Notes under the pieces: model-generated
The model's input: the letters and a program-made list of their open reading frames with translations, nothing else
Database searches by the model: none
Told to the model about the DNA's origin: nothing
In this document: in pieces, positions 24,801 to 40,900 of the stretch
Layout: each line of letters opens with the position of its first letter
Position numbering within the stretch: the stretch's first letter is position 1
Program-made: the position numbers and the translations under genes
Source of the DNA: Homalodisca vitripennis
Taxonomy: Eukaryota > Arthropoda > Insecta > Hemiptera > Cicadellidae
Length of the DNA stretch: 64,000 nucleotides
Direction: 5' to 3'
Assembly (NCBI RefSeq): GCF_021130785.1
Contig: NW_025778006.1
Span: 32,635 to 96,634 of the forward strand

Positions 24801-27800
24801 AGTATTTTCTGCAGACTCATCATTAACTGTTCTCTTGATAAAATGCAGGAATACATATGTATGTGTACATATAGCTGATATACATAGATTCACTGTTTAT
24901 ATGTTAAACGTTAAAAAGTTATTAGATAGTTCCATACCTTTACAACACTCAATAAATATTGAATGGTGTGAATAAAAGTGAAATGGCAGTCTGATTATTG
25001 TAAATGACATATGTTTACAACTAGTTGATCATCTTCTTTGCATCTGTTATTATGTTTGATTTTTCTCCAAAAGGTAGCTCTGATTTGGAATACCTCATAA
25101 TGTAGTTGAACTGGCCTAGCCTGTGTGGTTTGTCAACAGCAGTATCCCACGAAAAGGGCAAGATCACGGTGCTGCAGCTGAGTGCGCTGCTGAAGCAGGC
25201 TGACTCGTCGAAGCGCAAGCTGACTCTCACTCGTCTAGCCTCGGCTTCCGTACCCTTCACAGTGTTGTCACTCACAGGCAACCCTTGGAATGAGGACTTC
25301 CTTGCTGTCTGTGGTCTCAAGGTAACACTTGTTCAACTTATTTCACCTTTCCAGTTTTGGAATAAATTTCTTCCTTGTCGCTTATAACATGTTCTTGTAT
25401 CCGATGCTTATGAACTGACACACATTTCCAGGACTGTCACGTGTTGACGTTCCACCCCTGTGGTTCGGTGGCTGAACACCTGGTGTTGCATCCGCAGCTG
25501 GAGACAGGCAACTTCATCATCCGAGCTATCTGGCTGCCCGGTTCCCAGACTACTCTAGCTCTCGTCACCGCCGACTTTGTCAAGATCTACGATCTAGGCC
25601 GTGACGTTCTCAGTCCACAGTACTATTTCCTTGTGCCCACCGGCAAGATCAGGGATGTCACTTTTATCTGCCCTCAGGTACAGCAACTAGATTCTCGTAT
25701 GATTTTTGTGGACAGACAACTTTCAATGCTTTCTACTCAAACTTCAATAAATATTTAAACAAAATACTTTTTAGATACATTACAGTACAAATGGGTGGGC
25801 ATGATGTTAAATAAAATAATAGGGATTACAACTGAAAATAACAAATTTAAAAAGTCTTATTAAAGTAAATAAATAATATAATAAACTACTAATGTGTAAA
25901 TAAGAATGCTCATTTGTGTAACATGTGCATTATTAAACACATTTCAATAACAGCACTACATTGGTGTTTATTGTGTTTCTTCAATTTGTGAAGTTTCTAG
26001 TTCTCGATCATGTTTTGGTTCTCCTCATGTTTCATGTGTTGTGTATTGTTGTGTTGTAGGAGGAGAAACCTACGATGCTCTTGATGTCATCTACTGGTTA
26101 CATCTACAGCCAGGACATGGACGAAGAGAGTTCTGCCAAGCACGGGCCATTCTATGTCACCAACACAATGGAAGTGTCTCACCCGGAGATCAAGGTACAT
26201 TAAATAGAGATTTTTTAAATGTTAATTCTTGTTCTTCACCTATGAAAAGAGTTTCTTTTCTGTTGATACTATTGTTGAGCCGTTTAATCCAGAGTGCATC
26301 TAAATCACACAATTAGTTTCTAGGATATACTATTTGGGCAAAGGTTAATTTTTTATTGAATAAGGGTTTAAAAAATTGTAAACTTTCAGTGTAAGAGCTT
26401 TTATAAGTAAGTTCAAAAGATAATATTTGTCTTCAATAATAGCTAAGTTTTTTATTAAGTATTACCTAATCATCTTCTAGTTGTTGGAGCTGCAACAATT
26501 CAGTGTAAGATGTCAATATCTTATTCTCTCACTAAAACAGGGAAAATATCAATATTGATATAAATGGTTTCAATTTTTCATACACACAGTGATTGGATAG
26601 CCAAGTTTCTTAATTGCACTTGCATTATAGTTGAAAATATGTTATATTTTAAAGGAAAAAATTCTCTTAACAACATACTCTCTAACATAGACCTCAACCT
26701 ATGTTTATATAACTTTTTTTAATTATGAATACTATCAGCCACAGAAGTTTGCAACACTCTTTTATGAACACTCTGTATATAAAAATGAACTAATCTAAAA
26801 CTTATTTTAAATTTTAAAAAAACGTTTTAAGCTCTTTTGTGTACCTTTCTTGTTACAAAGATTTTCAGATCATTTGAAAATGTAAACATTATTTTATTGA
26901 AGTCAACTTATTTCTGCACATTTTGGTACTAAAAACAGCTTCTTATCTTTATTGGGCTTTTAGTTGTGGGTTTTTTATTATTCTATGAAAAAATAGTTGG
27001 TAATAGGCAACAGTTATGCCTATGAGGCATATCCCCAAAATGGTGGTGTTAAATTTTTTGAATGTAGTAAATTTTTGGCCCTGATCCCCAAAATGGTTAA
27101 ATGATGGATTATTTCTCTTTGTTTCTCCACTCAGTTGAATGTATTTATAAACCTAAATCGGCAATAATTAGTAAAAACCGTGTATTTTGATTTTATATGC
27201 ACATCAATTATAACTTGGTCACAAATTCTACCCTTTTGTTGATCTAATAAGTTGTATATTTGTATATCTTTAGGAAAGAATATTTAAGTTTAGATAAGTT
27301 TGCTGGAAAAATTAGCTATTTATGAATAGAATTAAATGAAACCAAGCTTCATACCTTTGAGCCATAAAATTTACCTGTAATTTGTTGTGAACTAAAGTAA
27401 TTCTTCGGCTCTGATAGATCTAGAGTCAATAGTAACTGCCTAATTATACTAAGCTAAATGAGACATTTCAATTTGTTGCAGGATGTGAACGGGCAAGTGT
27501 GCGCAGGCGGAGTGTCCGTATACTACTCACACACGCTGTGCTTGCTGTTCTTCAGCTACGCGCAAGGCCGTAGCTTCATCGCACCGGTGAAAAGCAAAGA
27601 GAGCGTGCTCGGACCCGTGTTCCAGATACAGCTGAGTCGCCCGCCACCCAGCACCAGCAAGGCCAACAACACGGCCACCAGTCAACAACCTCAGCCACTG
27701 TGCCAATGGAGCGAGGTGCCCAACCACCCTGGCCTCGTCTGCTCAGTCATGCAAACTAGTGAGTTCTTCCATATTTATAAATTCATCATCATCATCATCA

Positions 27801-30800
27801 TCAGACGTTTCCGTTATCACGGGTCGTCGTACACAGCCTCCTCCCCTTTTGTCTATCATTCCAGGTCTCCTCTTCCTCCACCTGTATTTTCTGTAGTCCC
27901 CTTCTCTCTATGTCTTTCCACACTTGGTCCTCCCATCTTCCTCTCGGTCTTCCTCTTGGTCTTCTTCCTCCTTCCTTCTTCTCCAGTGCTATTCTAGGCA
28001 TTCTATTATCTCCCGTCCTCTTCACATGCCTCATCCACTGTATTCTTCTTCCTTCCATTGTCTCTTGCAGTGAAACTACCTTCAATCTTTCTCTGGTTAT
28101 TTCGTTCCTTATTCTATCTCTTCTTGTAATCTTCTCTATCCCTCTTAAAAATCTCATTTCTGCAGCTCGCAATCTGCTTAAATCATTTTTAGTCCACGTC
28201 CACGTCTCTGCTCCATATAATAAAATTGGTTGGAAATAAGATTTATACATCAATACTTTTTGTTTCCTATCTCTTCTCTTATTGTGCCCCTATCTGTTAT
28301 GATACTTCCTAAATAACAGAATTCCTTCACCTTTTCAAGTCTTTTTCCTTCAACTAACACGTCTTTGTTATTTCCTTCCCTTCTCTCTACTTTCATTACT
28401 TTACATTTTTGTATGTTCATCTCTAAACCATATTTCTTCGCCACTTTTGCCCATTTGTTCAACTCTCGTTCTATTACTGAAAATGAGTTGGACGCCTTGA
28501 TAATCAAGCACCGCAACTGTTGTAAAATAATTTACATCATTTTAATATATTTGAACTATTGTGTTAACAAAGACAATTTTTTTATTTTGTGCAAGGCCTT
28601 TCTGAATCAAAGATTCCATCATCAGGCACTTCACAAATTATCATAATTTGTAAAGACAAATTGAATTATTCTACTGTAACTTGAACACTCTCCGTAGCCA
28701 TAGATATGTTAAAAACTTCTTATCATGGTAGGTTTGTCAGGGATGATGAAGGGGTTAAATGGTGCCGTCGGTATGCTGATGATTAAAATGTTTTGTTTTC
28801 TGGTCAGAAGCTTGAGAATATTGAAATTTTATCATATATTGGTCTAGGTATAGTTAAATTACAACTGTGACATTTTTCTAGACAATGGCAGACTTAAACA
28901 AGTAGACCACACAAAGTTTCTAGTTCTTATAATAGACAAAAATTTAGCTTGGGATAAACATGTAGATCATGTTACAAATAAGATGTTTACTGGTCTATAT
29001 GCATTGCAACAAATTGCAAAAATTGGTAATTTAAATACACTTAAATTAGTATATTTCTCATTGATCCACTCACATTTAGCTTACGGAATAAGCATTTATG
29101 GAGCAACAACGATAAGCAATTTAGATATTTAGATTGGTCCTACAAACAAAAATCTTAGAGAGTCATGAAACATTTAAGATATACAGATTCTTTTGAACAT
29201 ATTTTTTCTGAACTTGGAACTCTGAGGGTTTACACATATTTCATTCAGTAATTTATGTAAAACAATTTTTTGATCCTATGCTAAAAACTAATAAACGTAC
29301 ATATAAAACTCTTTTAATATACATATCAATCAACATAATCTCGAAATTTACAAAAAGAATACATATTACAGAGGTGTTAGATATTCACATAATTTACGAA
29401 CAAAATTTATAATGGAAACAGATCTTTTTAAGTTTAAAAAAAGAAGTAAAGGATTATTTAACTAATTTGTCTTTATATTCCTTTGAGGAATATTTCAATA
29501 TAAAAACCGATTAATTCATTTAAAGAATCGGAAGATAAATTGTTAAGATATAAGTTTTACCATTATTTATTTATATTTTAAAATTAATACTAGTATTTTA
29601 TTTTATTTTAGTGATGCTATTATTTGTACCTTGTACATATTATGGAATAAAGTGGTTTGACTACGACAATACTTTGACAATGTCTATTGTAACTTTTTTG
29701 TTATTTAAAGACAAGTAAAGAAATCTTGAGTTGAGTTATGACAAACGTGCATGTCCTGACAGGTAAATAACCCAGTGATCCTGATGGTGAAGCCCGACTG
29801 TGTGATGGTCCAGGAGATCAAGGTGGTGCCAGCAAAGGCCAAGATCATGGACACAGTGGCAATCAGACACCCGTCCTCCAGCAGTGACCAGCGCACCACC
29901 CTGATATTGCTGTGTGAAGACGGCAGCCTGCGCATCTACATGGCCTCCATGGAGCAAACAGGTGTGTGCTATATGCTAGAATTATCTGGTTAGTGTAGAA
30001 AAATTATTTCTAAGAGGTTATTTAATGCTTATTTAATGTTTATCACTCTGAAGAGATGGTAGGCCTCATTAGTAACATGAATTTGAGAAAGATTGCTGCA
30101 AATGTTTATTGTCATAACAAGAGCTACGCATTTCTGAAGTTAAAGCAATAAAATGTAAAAGTATTTCAGTTTAAATGTGATCAGTGATTGGTGAAAATGC
30201 AAATTGTCATGACTAGATATCTGTAGTTGAGTGATTATTGTGTTAGTTGAATTAATCATATTGGTGTTAAAAATTTACCCCTTAAACAAAATTTCTCTGG
30301 TTAAAAAGGTTCTGCATTACAGAAAATCGTCTTTGTATTAAGTACATTGAAGTTAACAAAAATGTTTTTTTTTAGTATGCCAAGTAAATTATTTTTTGTG
30401 TTGTATCTTTGATGGAAGTCACAAGGGTTTTAATACAAAGACATTTTTTAATGTAATTTAAACCCTTAATTGTGGTTTATGTTTTGTACAGGCTTCTGGC
30501 TATCTCCCACTATCCAGGCTGTGAGCACAATGTCCAATTTGAAGTCTGCTAAGAAGAAGAAAGTTCCCAAAGGAAACAAATCACCAGGTAGTTTTGACTT
30601 GCTTAAAAATAAAGTATAATTAGTAGAGATTTTTATCTGTCAGCTATTATAAACTTCTTTTATTGAATATGCTACTTGAATTATAAATACTCATTATTGT
30701 TTTAATGTTGAATAGATTCTAGCCTTTCTTGGTGGCCCCCCAATATTTTCTATCTTCCAGTTTTCTTTATTTCAGTACCCTCAGAGGTTCTTTCCATATT

Positions 30801-33800
30801 CACTACAAGCCAAACTTCGCTCCTCTGAATCAACTGTGTCTAGATTTATTTATTCTTTTTTCCTCCATTCCTTTCTTATGTTCCTTCTTTCAAAACCTAT
30901 GATCTCTATCATCCTTGAATGACCAAATCATCTCAGGTCCTCTTTCTTGATCCTTACACCAGTTCTTCCTCGACTTTCTCTCTACTGAGTTCATTCTATC
31001 TCCTCAAGTCAATCCTCAGAAACGTTACATTACAATCATGCGTATTGGACTATGTGTTGTAAACTATGTTTTTAGTCTCATAAAATAGAATGTTTTCATG
31101 TACTAATATTGTAGACAAATAGGAATTTTTCTAACCAGGCCATTGTTTATAGGGACAGTGACATTCCCAGTGGACTTCTTTGAGCACAGCACTCTCCTGA
31201 ATGATGTGGAGTTCGGTGGCAATGATCTACTCCAGATCTACAATGGCTTTACAGATCAAGAACAGATTCAATACTACAGGTAATGATCATGCACATATTC
31301 ATGATATTCCCATTAAATACGCAAAATTGATGTTTAATTATACCTTTTGCCATATTAGAAAAGTCCAATCATGGGACTGAGACTGTACTATGATTCACTG
31401 TCTGCACCAATACGAAAATTTCCTTTAAAATGCTTCAGTTGTCTTCCTGAAATTGTTTTCATAGTATTTTAAATGATTATTTTAATATGTCTGTCACATA
31501 TCTGTTTATCTCAGTGTTAAATGTTTTTTGTTTCTGCTAGTACGTTGATTTTTTTAATATTATTATTTATTCATTGTTTATATTTATTATTGTTACTGAT
31601 AAAATTGTTGTTGTTTACGTCTTATTTAGTTCTTTTATAAGTTCTCATGAAATAATTATTAATAAAAGTTTAAAATTTACATTTATATTTAAATATCATT
31701 ACAATTAATTTATTTATATATACGCCCATGTGTGTGTGTGTGTAGTATTAGAAAATAGGGGCTACGGCTAAGTCCAGGTCATTCACATCCACGCACACCA
31801 GTACGTAAATTACTTCCCCAATCAAACCCAGAATTTAGTAATTTTTACATTATGTTTTGGTCATTAGTATATATAGATAGTAAACATCATAGCGAGAAAA
31901 TTTATTCCATCAATGTATAGTACACTGTAATGACTTTCCATTGCAGGCATGTATGTTGTATCGACAAAAGCGACAGGCTTCAACATCGACATTGTGAACA
32001 ATGATGCCACTCATGTCATCACAGGCATCAGAATCCTGCTCGGCAACCAGGACACTCAACGCGTGCCAGGTTACATTGAGGTATGCTTGTTTCCTACAGT
32101 TCTGCTCCTTTTATTACAATTAACTTGGAAGTTGGAATGATTTTGTGTCACTTAGTTGGTTAGTGATCTTGGTGAATTGATGTTGGCAAGAAAGAACCTG
32201 AAGCACTATGCTCAAAACTTTGTATCTTTGCGTTTTAGAAAGCATAAATAAATTTATATTCAAATTTGTAAACTAATAAACAATCTGTTCTGACTATTAA
32301 CGCACTGTGCGACTGCAGGTGTTTGGACGCAGCATACAGACCAGCCTGGCTCGTAACCGATGGTTCGACTTGCCCCTCACTCGTGAAGAGAGCTTGCAGG
32401 CCGACAAGAAGCTGACTGTCACTTTCGGCCCATCCCAGGATCCTGAAGGTGTCACTATGGTGGACTCCATTAAAGTGTTAGTATTTATATCATCTGTTGA
32501 AGATACAGTAGTGTTTGAATCGGTAGAGTTTGGGTAGAGAAATCTGGCTCATAATGGTATATGGTTGCTAGTTATTCTGGTTGATCATATCTAGTCTAAT
32601 TTCTCCCATAAACTCTACTAGACTTGAAATGTTCAACTTTTAAACCCTATACTTTCCAGACACTTTTTTATTGCAAGTTAAAAATATAAAGCCTGTATGC
32701 CAGTGATATGTGAAAAATTCGCTGATCCTAATTTAAGTACAGGGTGTCCCAAAACGAAAATATCATACTAAAACTTTTAAAAAAACTCCATAATTACTCG
32801 AATAGCTGCCATTATTATTTTCTTATGTTTCAATCAAAGAACACTAAATTCTGCAATAGGTTAGGATATTATGACCACTGTTCAAAAATGGAATGTTATA
32901 ATCAGCTGATTTGAGCAACTAAAGTTAAAACAGCTGATTGTTGTGGCTCACAAACAATGCTATCACATAATGTCAGTGGATATATGTAGTTTAGGCCTCT
33001 TTTTTAAGCATATTATCTCCCTTAATTATGATCCGATTTTCTTATGTCAGATTCCATAATCTGGAATCTGACTCAAGCGATGTATACTTTCAAATTTACT
33101 AGCTGGAATTCACTTACAAGAAGGATATTATGAAAAATGTAAAATAAATGCGTAACAAACGTAATCAATTTAAAAAGTAATATTGCTTTAGTATGTTTTT
33201 ATTGCTTCTGTATTTTGTGGTATAAAAGACTGAAACATGACATCAAATATTGCATTAAAAGAAATTCACAATTTAAAATTATCGGACAGTTGTACATTTA
33301 TTTTACTGCTATAGTTTTTTTTTACAATAAGAAGAGCTCCTTCTATAAAATTACATAAAATAGTCTATAGATCACACCCTTCCTGTACTACATCCGCAGA
33401 AATTTTATAAATTGTTCATTATAGTTTATTATAAGAGTGAACTAGTTTAATTTAATACTGATAATACAAGTATAAAAGTTGAAATATTATACAATTCCCT
33501 ACTAATCTTGTGGCAGGTATGCCAAGTCGAAGGACAGTTTTGGGTGGCCTGAAGAAACAGAGGAAGTGACCAGTAACACAGTGGTGCCAACCCCAGCTGC
33601 CACAGGCAACACGACTGAGACCGCAGACAGTGTAACCAACTTTCCTCCTCCCATCACATCACTGGATAAGTAAGTGACTTTCCTCTGCGTAAGTATCTGA
33701 TCAATCCTTAATTTATCAGACTTTCTGTTAAGATGCAGATGAGGATTTGATATCTGGGTTGTCTGTATTGTAAAAATATATATTGGGATTAAATTAATAA

Positions 33801-34920
33801 ACATGAAAAAGTAGTATTCACAGTTTTTAGGCTTTATTACATTCAGTTAAATCTTCCAATGCTGAATGAAGCATAGATTGTTATTTCAAAGTAGCTTTAA
33901 ATTAATGAGCAAAACCAGAGACAAATAATGTGAGCTACAAATTTATTTATTAATGTGGTATGCATCGACAATATATCTTGTTATTTTTTATGCCACATAA
34001 AATGCTGAATATACCAGGGTTATCCAGAAAGTAGATTACATTTTGCTCTGTAGCCGCTAGGGGTGGGACTATCGTGGCCATTTTGATGTCAGGGTATTTC
34101 TCCGTTCATTGACTATCCAGCCGTGCTAGTGAGAGGTTACTGTTGCTCCTTGTTGTTTTGCAATAGCAGTTGAAAATGTGTGACGTAATTGAAAATCCCA
34201 CCAGTTGTGAAGTGTGGTCGGTAATACAGTTTTTTGTTGTCTAAGCACAATAAACCAATTGAAATTTATTGGCAACTCTTTGAAGTTTATGGGAAAGATG
34301 TGATTACTGAAGGTGGGTGTGTCAGTGGTGCATTAGGTTTAAAAATGGCTGAACTAATATGCATGATGACGAACGAAGTGGACGGCCAAGCATTATGAGC
34401 GATGATATTGTCTCTAAAGTCGATGAGAAGATTAAAGAAGACCGCTGATTCACAATGACAGACCTCTCACTAAGTTTTACTTAAATTTCATGGTGTGTGG
34501 CTTGCGACGCAGCGTTTTGATGATGGCAATGTGACTGTGGGAGGGTGTGACTACCTGGTTGAAGTCTCAGGAGGCAGAATTTTTACGCTAGAATTTTAAA
34601 ACTCAATGCTATGATAAGTGCCTAAATTTGTATGGTGACTATGTTTAAAAATGTATTTTAGTGTCACTTTCAAATGTAAATAATAAAATGCTTTTATTTT
34701 ACTTTGTTTTTTGTTAATATAAAACCGTAATGTACTTTCTGGATAGCCCTTGTATATGAAGAAAAGTTATTTTGGTTTTGTAAAAGAGTTTGTTTTTCAC
34801 GAAATATGACTGAATTCGTACAAATCAGTTAAATTTATGTTGTACAAGTATGATTTATTCAATCTTATTTTTATTTGTGGTTTGCATAGTTACATTCCTT
34901 TAAAAGATAAAAAATATGTC

Positions 34921-34953
<33 letters not shown>

Positions 34954-37900
34954 ATATATATATAATGGTTAACTATCCCTATCATATTATGATTTTGATT
35001 TTATATTTTTGGTTTATGAGCTTTGTGGTTTTTCTCCAACGAAGATATTGGTCTGTAATTGTTTAAATGTATGCTTAGTTATACTCTTTTTTTTACTTAA
35101 ATAGCAATTTAGCAAACTCGGTACACTTACAGTACCTTTCTATTGGAATTGGATTTAAATTGATTTATGAGTATAAACCAACCATAGTCTGGCCTGGTGA
35201 ACTACTGTAAATTGTTATTGCAGGATGGTTTGCGGTATTCTGGAGGTACTGGACAGCACTATCCTGTTGATGAGTAGTGACCAGGCCAACAAGGGTCATG
35301 TAGTACCTGTGTCAAACCTCACTTCTCTCATCTCCTACCTGCTCATTCTACCCACGGCTACATGCGTGCAGCGACAAGTCAAATCCGTGCTTGCTGCACT
35401 CCACCCCACCCGCCAGTCTTACCACAATTACAAGGTTAACACATAGATACTTGTGTTATTTGCAACCAAGAATATAACAAGCTCTGTCCGTGCACAGGCA
35501 TAGTGATAATCTAATGTACCTGGAAGCTATAAAAAGGATTTGTAGTTAAAATCAATCTAACCAATCTCGTTAAAAACTCTCATGATGTGATTGTAGACAC
35601 AAAAACAAACAAAAAAGTTCATATGAAACATATGACCTATCTCACTTCGTTTGGTGTCTGTCTATCCATATTTTGTGTGTTTTTTTTTAATCATATCTTT
35701 GAAGTCATTGGAGCAATTAACATGAAACTTGGCAGTTATGGCTAATAAAAGGCGACAGTACAACAAATTTAAATAGCTCATCACTTTCCATTTCAAAATG
35801 GTTGGCATTTTAAAATTTTCAAACTTTAACACCCAAAATGTTTTAATCATACGAAAAGATTGAATAACTATTTGTTTCAAATTTAATTACAAAACTAACG
35901 ATACAAAATTTGTTTAGATCAGTTGAGATATTAAGTTTCATGTTATTTACTCCAATGACTTCTAAGATATGTAGTTTTTTAATAGTAAAAAAACACATAT
36001 GGATTAAACGTAGTGAGATATGACAGATGTTCGTATGAAGTTTTTTTGCTTGTTTTTGTGTCTACTACCATATCCTGAAGTGGTGCCAACCTCTCGGGAA
36101 ACACCCTGTATAGGCTTTTCCAGCTCTAATTATTCCATAATTTTATCAGCTTACAGAACTTGTAATAAATCGCCTTATGGTATTTAAATTTTATATATTT
36201 TCTGTATTAAGTTTATTTTTTACGTTTTGATAGTAAATATTGTTTTTTCAAGTCACCATAAAATGACACATTTTAACACTTGTACATTGTATAATGACTT
36301 ATGTCAAATAAAGTTAGTGATTCTTGGTAACTATGCTCTTTTTAATTGTTGATGGTTTAGTGATTAAGCCTCTCTAACATTGTGTAATCTGGTGGATGAT
36401 CTGTGCAGGACCAGGTGCTGCTGAACCACATCTCCAAGTCACTAGCAGGACTGAAGCAGGTGGAAGACGCTCGGGACCTGGACGCTGAGGCGTTCTACCG
36501 TCTGGTTCTGATGACTCGGGCCATCGCCACCACTCGGCCCCAGAACCTGACCAAGACCATCACTCATGATCCTAGCTCAGGTACCCTCACTTTTGTATAA
36601 CAATAGAACTAATGATCTAAGGCTTTTCGTTAAATACGTCGTGTCTAAAATTTGTTGAAATTGTTGAGCAGTAACAAAAATGTAGTGCAATGATTTAAGA
36701 TTTTATAAACTTTATATACACTATTGAAGGTATTGTACGGCTAATAGTCACACAATATTGAACAAGCCAAAGTCAATAGTCACCAGAAATGTTCTGAAGA
36801 TTTGGGTTGAACTCAAAACGGCAACAATATCTCAACAACAGTAGATAAATTACAACCTACCTACAGAGAAAGAGATGTGACAACCCAGTTCAAAAAATTC
36901 AAGCAATCAACATTGTCAAATAGGAATAGGAATCTTGATTAAGGAATGTGGAAGTTGGTCAATATCCTTTGGAAAACACTACTGAAAATTATAAGTAGTG
37001 CCGTTTGCTGTGAAGTAGATACTCATCAATCTTCCTAAGCCCATGGTTATGTTTTTATTTTCATGGAGAGGGCACAACTTTGGCCTATAGTACCTCCTTC
37101 CTAATTGTACTCAGTACTGACACATACTAATTGGATTGCTGTGAGATTGCCTAATTAATTGCACAGGCTAGGAATGTAGCTACAAAACACACTGGTTGTC
37201 GTGACCAGATAGAAAACATTCTAGCCACAACACCCAGCTGATTGCATATCGGCTCAGAATGCACATTCATTTATGGTCAATGAATTTGGCATTTGCAGTT
37301 CATTATGGCTAGACTATTATATATTTCCATTATCTCTATTTGGTACTCATCGTTTGTTTAGCTTTTATAAGGTTTGCAATTTTCTTGATCAGAGGTGTAA
37401 ATTTTCTCAGACTCTGAATCAAGTAGTACGAAGTACTTAAAATTTGAATCTTTGATACTGAGAGTATTCTCCAAAGCAGTAAATCTTTAAATCTAAATCG
37501 TCTTGTTGCAGACACACAAGTCAAGGGCTCAGAAAACTCAAAGGAACTTCTCTATCAGTTTGACAGACATACTGTGGAAACTACATGCGGTTCGCCCCTC
37601 CAACATTGCCCTGGCCTCAGTCTGCGTTCCAGGTAACTTTTTAACATATTACTTTTAAAGAGAATATGAATATTTTTGTTGTAACGTTACATATAAGTTA
37701 TTTTAGTCTCTGGATTTAATTAGATTGGATTTTTTTCTCTAGTAACAATACAAGTAAAGTGTAGAAAAGACAAAAATTTAATAAAATCCGGATTTATAAA
37801 ACAGGGGGTCTTTAGTTTGTTGTACAAGTTTTGTTATAACGGGAACTGTGTTTACATAAACAAAATATATCTCAGTAAAAATAAATATCTCAGCTAGTAT

Positions 37901-40900
37901 AATACTCCAAGAACCATAAGCTCATTAATGAAGATAGAAGTTTATAAATATATGCTTGGAATTTAAAACTGGATAGTTCTCTGCTATTTATAAAATTAAT
38001 GAATTAATATATACATTTTTTGCAAATTAAAGTAATGTAGTTATAACTACTTAAAGATAGAACAACACAGAATAATTTCTGTTGAAATGTAACTTCTTAG
38101 AATAAAATTATACTCCTGCATCAGAAGAATGTGTTCTATAGTTTAAAATTTTCTAGGTGTGTCTCATTCTAAAAATTGTCTTAGTAGGTTAATCTCAGCT
38201 AGAAATTGGGAGTTAAGGTAAAACAATCTGAAAAAAAACTATTTGATAGTTAATTGCATTACCATAAATAGCCTCTTTTAATCATAGAGGAAAAGTGAAA
38301 ATCACACAAACATAAGTTAATATTAAAGTCTGATTAAATTTGGAAGAATCTTAGAGTAGGGTAATGAATGAATAAATGTTGTCAGGCCTGACCCACGTGG
38401 AGGCTGCTGCTCACTGTATCGTCGAGATCATCCATGCGTTCACTCTGGTAGATAGCAGCGACAGTACTGTCTCACTGGCTGTCAGGACTGTACCTGAGTC
38501 TGCTGCTGTGTCAGGACACCAGTGTCAGCTTCAGTGCCAAGCAGGCATTCATCCGAGTGTTGAGGCCGAGGCTGAAGCGGCGTAGAGTCTACATCCCCAG
38601 TCCTCCTCACTGCAGTACGCCAGGTACGTTTTCTTTAACAAGGTATTGACTTTGGTGATATATATAAGATGTGTTCACAAAGAAAGCAGTATGTTTTCAA
38701 CCCAATATATCTTCACGTGAAAGAGCGTACCTTAAAATATGGTTAAACATTTATTCCATCAAACTCTCAGGTTCTTAGTGATGGAAAGCCACAGGTTTTA
38801 TGCCGTATTCGTTTTAACCCTTTTGGGACCAACCGTGTGATTTATTGCCAGTCATAACTTAGCGATAAAGACCAGCCGTGTGATCCATTGCCTGCAGTCT
38901 TCTATAATTTTTTCGTAATATACATTAATGATTTACAAGTCACAACAATATTATTTTTGTATTCTATATGTACTGTATTCCTTTACTTGTTTATTTCATC
39001 TGAAAGGCACTCTCATATTCGTGCAAGTATGATTTCACCTTTGTTTTCTAAGTAGGATACGAGGTTTTTGCTTTAATCATGACAAAAACTTTGATTTAGC
39101 AAATATACGTAATTGGATTATGTATTCACAGATTTATTATTTGAGATATTAGAGCTTTAAAATTTGTTACATTTATATAAAATTACATGTATAATCAAAT
39201 TATAGCTCTTCTCATGTGTAAAATATCTTAAAATTCAATGGTTTTCATGGTCAAACTTAACTTTTCAGACAGAAAACTAATTATATATATATATATATAA
39301 TCCTTAAAGCGCGGAATAACAATAATACTTTATTAATATATAAATGTATTCCATTGAAATCAATACTTGTTTAAAATGTTTATTTCAATTGTATTGTTTT
39401 CTATGTTTGGTTTATGTTGTCATTGGTTTACAATAAAATTACGAATAAGGTATTGAACTTGTTTTAAAGTAATTTATTTGAAAGTACCATAATTTGTTGT
39501 AAAGGAGCTGTAGAATCGGAGAAAGCAGGCCCAGTATCCCAGCCATCCCAGGAATCCTCTGAGGCTGACCAGGCACACTTTGAGGTGGATGCCGTGGAGC
39601 CCATGGTCCTGCTCGCTCCAGATGCTGGTTTGTTCTCTACCATTGTCTGATTAGGAGACAAAGAGTGTCGAAACCAGACACTTTTATTGCGTCTATTGTA
39701 TTTTTAAGTATGATCTCATAAAAGATTCAAATTCGTTATTCACTGTATCAAAAACACCCATTGAAAAATAATTGCAGACTGATTCAAGCTCCTAATTAGT
39801 TTCCATAGTAGACTTTTACTTCATGTTGTTTATTGGATAAATGTTTAGAAAACTGTGAAGAGTAGGTCTAAACCTTGAGATTATTTTAGTACACTGTAAC
39901 TACTTGTATTGGCTCAGGTATGTGGCATGTGCTCAGTATTATTCAGTGTCATCATGGAATAAATTTACAAATATATATTTGCAATCCATAACCGTGCAAG
40001 AAGAAACTAAGAATTCAATACCAATGTGTTATTTTCACATTTAGAATTTCTTTCTTTTTTTTAAAATCACTATTGTAAAATCCTTTTAAATGTATAAGTG
40101 TGTTTTATTTTTAAATAATTACAGCATTATGGATATAATCTTGTAAAAAATATAATACACATACAAAATATTAATATTTTATATGTATTATATTATACAT
40201 ATAAAATATTATATTGGATATAATATTATCAAAAACAAAACAAAAGTCCGTGTTTTGATTTTGATGCAACATTCAAGTATAAAAGAAATTATAACAATTC
40301 TATTTAGTTTTCTTCATTTTTTATGGAGAACCATAGCTAAAACTTGTAAGATTCTATATACATTTTGAAGTAGACATTATAGAATCTTTGAGTTAATATA
40401 ACTTTGTCAATATTTGCTCGTTCATATTATTTATGTTTAAAATGGGGTAAGTTTATTTATTGGCACAAACACACAAACCAATGCTGTATGACGAATCCAG
40501 CCTCAAAGAAAAAAAAAATTATGAAACAGGTAAAAATTGTGAAAATAGTTGTGGTACAAATAAAAGACATAATTTCAAAATGGTAATAGGCTTTTTCAAA
40601 ACGTTTTACTACATATTATAATAATTTTTGCAAAATGATAACTATTAGATGTATTTACCTAATACACCACAACATTTTGTTTAATAAAACATTATTACAC
40701 TATATTTGTTCAGAATTATGGATAATTTAATTTTGTATTTGAAGTAGATATGTACTCAAAAAAACATCCTAGGCCCAGGTGGGTTTGATGTAACCAAAAC
40801 CAGGTGACCTTTAACCTATCAACAATACATTGCTATGTTCTTGTTTCTTATTTTATTCTAGGGTTTGTGCTTTTCCCTCTTTATCATGTAGCAGTGTCTA

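Larger units (their letters stand above)
27759..29762. other. Intron 13
   Basis: 2.0 kb, mostly two retrotransposon fragments: an RTE piece (27784-28510, minus) and an old CR1/L2-like piece (28722-29520, plus). Confidence 0.6.
33670..35223. other. Intron 19
   Basis: 1.55 kb. Contains a deleted mariner (34014-34752) and a long (AT)n tract (34920-34964). Confidence 0.6.

Noticed and set aside
27458..27997. Long plus frame running past exon 13
   Set aside because: Only 27482-27758 matches UBR4; the rest reads through the donor into antisense RTE sequence.
38812..38822. TTAACCC near 38814 as a piggyBac-like end
   Set aside because: No matching GGGTTAA partner seen downstream.
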